From positions 14,780,144 through 14,844,143 of the forward strand of contig NC_065920.1 of assembly GCF_024586455.1 (NCBI RefSeq): a stretch of 64,000 bases of DNA, given 5' to 3'. The notes under the pieces were generated by a model. That model did no database searches, was not told the DNA's origin, and was given only the letters and a program-made list of their open reading frames with translations. The stretch is from Bactrocera neohumeralis (lineage: Eukaryota > Arthropoda > Insecta > Diptera > Tephritidae). The translations under genes and the position numbers were made by a program. Shown one piece after another: positions 58,740-64,000 of this stretch. Each line of letters starts with the position of its first letter. The stretch's first letter is position 1.

Positions 58740-59690
58740 TTTTTTTCGCAGCTGATGTTTTTGACAGCTGTTACTGTAATTACTATCAGTTTGGTTTGCA
58801 TCTAATAATGGACAGACTTACTTCGGAACAGCTAGTGCTAATTATTACCAATTGCTTCGGTTGGCTCTTCCACGATATTTGGTCGATATGATCGTCTAAC
58901 AGTGTCTATAATTCGAACAACCATTGTGAATAATCAGCATCCTCAGAGAGGCCGTACAGCGCCCAACGAAGACGCTATTTTTGCTGCGAGGCAGAGTATC
59001 AAAAAAGATCCGCACAACAATTGGAGCTGTGCCCTTCCATATTATGGAAGATCTTTCGGAAGAATTATGGTTTGCGAGCTTGAAAATCCATTTCGTGCAA
59101 GAATTGAAGCCGAACGACCAGCAAACGCTTAGCATGTTCGCTGAATGGACCCAAAATGAGCTGGCCACCGATTTCGTTTACCAGAAGAAAATTCGGTTCA
59201 GGGACGAAGCTTACTTTTGGTTGAATGGGTACGATAACAAACAAAATTGTCGCATTTGAATTAATAATAGTCCATAAGCCATTGTTGAGACGCCGTTAAA
59301 TCCTCAAAAGTCACTGTTTGATCTGGTCTATCGACAGAGGGTCATTGGTCCACATTTCTTCAAAAATACATATTAATGAGGAATGCTATAGAGCCATTAA
59401 TCATAACTTTTTCGTGCCTGACTTGAAAGATGTTGATATGGATGACTTTTGGTTCCAACAAGACGGCGCTACATACCACACAGCCAACGAAAGATTTGAT
59501 TTATTGAAAGAAACTTTTGCTGTGGTCTCCAAGATCGTGCGATTTAACAACGCTGGACTACTTTTTGTGTGAAGTCGCTTGTCTAGAAAGAAAAGATCGA
59601 GACAATTGAATCATTGGATGAAAATATTCGGATTTTAGTTGAGTCAGCCACGGCGGTTACTTGCCCGAGATCATTTTAAGAATATAATGA
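58740..59690 (+). mobile_element. Tc1/mariner-superfamily transposon remnant
   Basis: Shows MDRLTSEQLVLIITN (58808 on) at the N terminus, then ENHQHPQRGRTAPNEDAIFA-type sequence in another frame. An open frame at 58981-59259 covers LRGRVSKKIRTTIGAVPFHI, QELKPNDQQTLSMFAEWTQN and the first catalytic block RFRDEAYFWLNGYDNKQNCR. The frame at 59318-59572 holds INEECYRAINHNFFVPDLKD followed by MDDFWFQQDGATYHTAN, the second catalytic block, and ERFDLLKETFA. The C terminus RLLARDHFKNI is near 59670. Both Asp blocks are kept, but frames are broken and the last part is shortened. Same family as 17070-18065. Confidence 0.85.
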
Positions 59691-59696
59691 CAAATA

Positions 59697-60476
59697 GTGG
59701 ATGGAGCCATGTCTAGAAGTTCACGAAAGAGAGGAAGGTTCTTTGAACGCTATTCACTTGGGAATGCCCAAAAAGATTTTTTTACATGTGACTCCAGCAG
59801 TTCCCGTCATCCGGTCTTAAACCAAGTATCCTCCGGGTATGCAAGAAACATCAGTTCGAAGGCGAGATAAAGTGAGAAGGCGAAATATCCCCTCCCTATG
59901 GTCTTGCACTGGGCTTGGACGTCGCCACGTAAGAAATACAACCAATTAATAAAAGGAAACAGCTTCGAATGAGAGACCCCCCTTTTAAACGTTTTAAGGA
60001 TTACGATTTAAATGCATGCACCTGGAATGTCCGGTCTGGTGTCTTCGTGAAAGGCTGACATCACCGCCGTCCAAGAAATGCGATGGACGGGACAACAACT
60101 GAGACGAGTAGGTCCTTGAGGCAATTACTTCAATGGCCGTATAAAAGAGTGCAAATTCGGTTTGAGATTCTATCGCTGAATACGAGCATTCACGCCGGTG
60201 GATGAACGTCTAGCCACAATCCGCATCAAAGCGAAGACACGCACCGGCATCTATGCAGCAAAAAACGCACTTCAACAAACACAAGGAAGGCTCGACCTCG
60301 AAAAGCTGCGCTCCCTACTGAGAGATGAACGACTTTCTTCTCGACTTGCACTTCTGCTCTCTGAGAGCACTCATCAGCAACTCGGTATAAGGGAACTACG
60401 GGACGACATTTCCAGCACTTTACGCGCCTTGAATTTAAGTTCACAATCAAACTCTCGTGAAAACTCCGGTCTCTAA
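59697..60476 (+). mobile_element. RTE/BovB-like non-LTR retrotransposon, 5' UTR and deleted endonuclease
   Basis: 59697-59900 is the 5' UTR-type segment in sense orientation (gactccagcag, catccggtcttaaaccaagt, gcgagataaagtgagaaggc). Coding sequence follows: CTWNVRSGV (60019 on), ITAVQEMRWTGQQ (60060 on), the start of the AP-type endonuclease, and TPVDERLATIRIKAK (60193-60237). The frame then continues directly into RTGIYAAKNALQQTQGRLDL, a region that normally lies much further on, so most of the endonuclease is deleted. The 92-codon frame ends at 60476. Confidence 0.82.
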
Positions 60477-61930
60477 AGACAAAAAGCTGGGCCAGTCGAT
60501 TGTTAGAAGTTTTTTTTGAGGCGAATTTTCCATCAGAAAATTTTGATGAACGTGAACCGATAATAATCACTTGTTGCTGTATTTTTGACTATAGGTGGAT
60601 GCTGAATAATCTTCCAATCAAGTTTCACGGCTCACAATTGGTGCGTGATGGGGCACAATTTCTCTCCTTTTGGCCAGAGCTGGACGCTTTTGAGCAATTC
60701 CTTCCTTCGGATGGTCCAATAATTGGCAGCATATAATTAAGAGTTTGATAGTAGATGAGCTATTTGCTCAGTATATGATTCTCTGCCAATCCCACCAAGC
60801 ATATAGCTAAACCGTTTTGTCCATCAATTCTGGTTTTGCCACAATCTTCGCCGACTCGCCACGAACAAGCGACAGAAAAGAAAGCAAAATAAGGATAAAG
60901 TACAACTTAGCACAATTCCAAAGAGAGTAGAACAAATGGCATGCGAATACGTCCTAAGACTACAGCATGAAGAAGAGCATAAGCCAAGCTGCTTGGATCC
61001 CAACATGTATATCACTTATGAATTCTAATGTCTGCCACACCCACCATGGTTGAGATTAGACAGACTCAAGGTTCAAAGAGGAGAAGACTCAAAGGAGATT
61101 CGACCGACTTGAAGTGGACCTTCTTCATATCTCCTCATAGTTCCCTCCCCTCTTCATTTTCTCGCTTCACCTTACTTTGTTGCTAGCATTTGAGAAACCA
61201 AGATTAATTTGCACAGGCGCAGATAACCTCAATAAAGTAAGTTCAAGCAAAATCCTTCGCTTCTTCTACACGAAAAAGTTGGTTAACAACTTTTCACACT
61301 TTTAAATACTTTTAATAGCAAGCCATTTAAAATAATAACGGATATTTTCATGCATTTCACACTTGAGTGTGCACCGTTATCTGCTGTGTGACAAGCGCAA
61401 GGCGCTGCCAGTATGCATGCCAGGTAATTTGAGTTGATTAAGAAACTTGCTGGCACGCAAACTACTCATTTTACCCAGTCGACGCCAGCTTCAACCACGC
61501 ACAACTACCGTTATGGCGCACTAACTCACAACAACCGTTGCATTTTGACGCCGTAAAGTTTATGCTTTATTACCGTTGGCAAACTTTCTTGTCAATGCAT
61601 CAATAGCTGCTTAATAACAACTCCGAGTTGACGAGTGGCGTGTGAGAGAGCGAGCAAGAGTGAGAGAGTGTGAAGTAGTGAGGATATGAGGAAGTAGAAG
61701 GTGCAAATTGAGATCAAGCGATTGCTCGTGTACCTGCTGTGGGTTCGTAGCACTTATATCCCTTAACCTTCCATCTTCGCATTTCTTGCCTGTCAAGCGC
61801 CGCTGTCTGCCGCAGTTTGGCTTACGAGTGACAAGCTTATTTCTAGAAAATTAGTTTGCTACGACTGGTATGGTGTGCAAGTTTTGAATTTTTTTGTTTT
61901 CTGAGTTTTTATTGTTGTGCGTTTGTGTTA
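60477..61930. other. Noncoding interval, unassigned
   Basis: No recognised gene. The stretch around 60840-61260 is less AT-rich and ends with a caataaagtaagttcaa string. It could be part of an LTR-type element, but I cannot support that. Short (ag)n-like runs near 61640-61670. Confidence 0.3.
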
Positions 61931-61934
61931 TTCG

Positions 61935-62015
61935 CAGTTTTTATACCCTATAGCACATATGTAGCTGCCATGCAAAATGAATGATCAAAATTTGAATAAA
62001 GAACTTTTTTGTTTG
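61935..62015 (+). repeat. 5' part of the Helentron/DINE-like repeat, split
   Basis: Reads ttataccctatagcacat, gtagctgccatgcaaaatga and atgatcaaaatttgaataaa. The matching 3' part lies at 62560-62640 on the other side of an RTE fragment. Confidence 0.65.
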
Positions 62016-62024
62016 GCAATTTAT

Positions 62025-62560
62025 GTTCGTATAACATACTCTTGTAGAACCCCCAGAGCTGATCTAGTGGCTGTTGCCAAGAGCTTACTGAAATTATGGA
62101 GAGAACACTTCTCCAGTCTGACGAATGGCAGTGAATGCATAACAGCAGGAGATCGTGAACCTGTTTCCCAAATCGATGACGATGGGGCAGACGTCCCATT
62201 GTGCGACCATGAAGAAATTCGAATAGCAATTACCTGTCTGAAGAACGACAAAGCGCCACGGACCGATGGATTGCCGGACGAGCTATTCAAATACGGCGTG
62301 AAAGAACTGAAAAGGAGCATGCATCAGCTTCTTTGTGTAATATGGTTGGACGAAGTCATGTTCCACGATTGAAATTTAAGTTTAAGATAAGCCTGCTCAA
62401 TATCGCAGCAGTCGATGGAAGGATGAGCCAAATGAATTAAAGCACTCCGGCTTTAAGAGTATTCGACGCAGTACCTGCCGGTGCACGCAAAGGAAGAGCA
62501 AGACCTCTATTGAAAAGACCAGGTGGAGAAGAATCTGACTACACTTGGAATCTTCAATTC
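62025..62560 (+). mobile_element. RTE/BovB-like non-LTR retrotransposon, deleted RT copy
   Basis: The 131-codon frame (61977-62372) contains LTNGSECITAGDREPVSQID, then DVPLCDHEEIRIAITCLKND and DGLPDELFKYGVKELKRSMH, the RT entry region. Immediately after it (62380-62550) comes the element's very 3' part, LRVFDAVPAGARKGRARPLL-type sequence and TTLGIFNS, with the whole RT core missing. It matches the start of the copy at 54230 (ataacatactcttgtag). Confidence 0.8.
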
Positions 62561-62640
62561 TAAATTAATTCTTGTATAGGAACTTCTTTATTTGTGAAGG
62601 GTATTCTAGCTGCGCTGCAAACGAAGTTCACGTTTTTGTT
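62560..62640 (+). repeat. 3' part of the Helentron/DINE-like repeat
   Basis: Reads attcttgtataggaacttct, tttatttgtgaagggtattc and gcaaacgaagttcacgtttt, a diverged version of the end shared with 6030-6101 and 29045-29125. Confidence 0.7.
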
Positions 62641-64000
62641 TTCACCTCCAACTGGAAGCTCGTGCAACACATATTGGCGACTCTGTTGAAAGCACAACGT
62701 GCTTCTGCTGGACGTAAACACGCTTTGGTTGCGCTAAATTTCACCTTATTTTTTGAAATTTTTTGCTGCTTTTCGGCCATTGTTTTGCCTTCAAAAATGT
62801 TGCAACGATTCTTAATATTTTGCTTTTCAACTTTTTGCCCAGCTTACACAGCTTTTCGGAATTTATGTAATTTTACGCTCACAATTCAACTCGCAACTTT
62901 ATTTTTGCTGCAGGAAAAGTTGTTGCAGCTTGTGCCGCGTGTAAGCATTTATGTGTGTGGGTGTGCGTATGCGGCAGCTTCTCAGCGCTGGAGATTTGCA
63001 TGTCGGTAAGTTGAGGCGCACTCTGTTTATACGTATGTGTGTGTGTGCGCTGCTAACGGTATTAGTGGCTTTTGTGTCGTTTGCATTTCGCTTTGATTTA
63101 CATACGAACTTTGTTCTGCAAGTTGTTACCTGCGCCGTTGTTGCTGTTGCCGTTGTTGTTACATGCAAACGTTGTTGATTTTCTTGTTGCAACAACGAGT
63201 AAAAGTTGTAGCTGTTGTTTGTCGCTTTTGCGGCTGTCACATGTTGCCAGAGAGTTATGAAAATGCTTGCCTCTATAGAACTATACACATAAACTTATAC
63301 ATATATATGCTTAAATATATATGTATACATATGTTATGTATGTATTCAGCTCTGTGTACTCGCAAGTGTATTGTTTACGATTTGCCAATTTGCAAGTTGT
63401 AAAGGTAGTCCATTTGCAATGTTTGACAGTTGCCGATTTGTTGTTGTTACCGAAAAACTTTTGCCAATTCCATGGCATGGCAACCATGTCACATCGTCTA
63501 CTAAAATTTGTAACAGCAGCGACTAGTCTGCGCCTGCTGCCAGCCGTTGCAATTTGTTATACATACTAAAACTGTACAAAAACGAACAACAACAACAATC
63601 ACGATTTGTTTGGCGAAATGAAATTTGCACATTGATTGTTTATGTGATTTCATTAAATATATAGTCGCCAGTTGCAACTGTAAAAAGGTGAAAAGTTTGC
63701 CAGCATATGTTTGAGTTTGGTAGCAATACGAAACCTTGGCTTATGGCCACGAGAAATCTTATTGCAACTTTATTTGCACTTTGTTCCTTAAAGTTATGGA
63801 TCTTGTAAGCATTTTAGGAAAGTAATATGTAACTTTTCTTTTGATGGTTGCACTCCGGCAACATTTTGCACAAACCTTCTGTAACAGCACAAATACTTTA
63901 TGGAAAATTTTTAACCGTTCGATAGTGTTACCCGTAATTTTCTTTGGCATTACAACAGTTGGTCGGTCTGAGCCGAGAATTTTTCAGTTGCTTCCATCCT
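62641..64000. other. Noncoding interval to window end
   Basis: The 145-codon + frame (62572-63009) begins inside the repeat and shows no domain. Frames near 62899-63288 overlap on both strands and are GTT/CAA-rich. ATAC/ATGT tracts near 63290-63345. No gene supported. Confidence 0.4.

Noticed and set aside
60840..61300. Possible LTR or retroviral-type element end
   Set aside because: Only a caataaagtaag string and altered composition. No paired LTR, primer-binding site or pol motif found.
62572..63009. 145-codon open frame
   Set aside because: Begins inside a dispersed repeat and has a Phe/Leu/Cys-rich random composition. No domain.

Overview
The window is AT-rich eukaryotic DNA from a fly (Diptera). 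Two compact receptor genes each carry a single ~60-bp GT-AG intron. The rest has low coding density, with CA/GT and GA microsatellites and decayed mariner/Tc1-type transposons, non-LTR retrotransposons and tandem repeats. The repeat types, especially a short dispersed repeat ending in ggtgcaaccgaagttaacg, and the divergent mariner lineages suggest a true fruit fly (Tephritidae, Bactrocera-like). That assignment is recalled, not tested.

Genes. At the left end, two intact tandem gustatory receptor (7tm_7 family) genes lie on the + strand at 352-1592 and 3830-5037. They encode 391 and 382 aa, align without gaps for about the first 210 residues, and share the same phase-0 intron before the last transmembrane segment. 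The only other host coding sequence I can support is one 167-nt internal exon on the - strand (50859-51025) with clean splice sites. It probably belongs to a large gene whose introns cover much of the right half.

Mobile DNA. DNA transposons: at least four mariner lineages (1781-2140 and 43440-44330; 5130-6450; 16531-17060; 44580-45530) and two Tc1/mariner-like families with a QDGA-type second catalytic Asp (2343-3250 and 25760-26230; 17070-18065 and 58740-59690). Retroelements: jockey/R1-like non-LTR fragments with RNase H (7.7-8.9, 11.1-11.5, 12.8-15.1, 31.2-33.0, 46.8-48.4 and 52.0-53.0 kb), several with AACCTAACCTAAC-like 3' tails, and an RTE/BovB-like family (21.5-23.5, 47.2-47.5, 54.2-55.7 and 59.7-62.6 kb). 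All carry stops, frameshifts or internal deletions. Several are nested.

Tandem repeats. There are six kinds. A ~100-bp unit with a GGTGGCAACGCC core forms three clusters (29.95-30.47, 34.18-35.54 and 37.97-38.48 kb). A GA-rich unit of roughly 105 bp lies at 39.74-40.62 kb. A unit bounded by GGGTAG and CTACCC lies at 19.1-19.56 kb. A unit ending in acagatggcgctgta lies at 9.99-10.95 kb. A ~170-bp unit lies at 27.95-28.25 kb. A ~120-bp unit, probably from a Helentron/DINE-1-like element, lies at 49.74-50.56 and 56.86-57.48 kb, with single copies elsewhere.

I found no tRNA, rRNA, CRISPR or operon-like structure and no clear undescribed multi-gene system. The best leads are the GGTGGCAACGCC arrays, the orphan exon, the telomere-like retroelement tails and the repeat inserted in a mariner.
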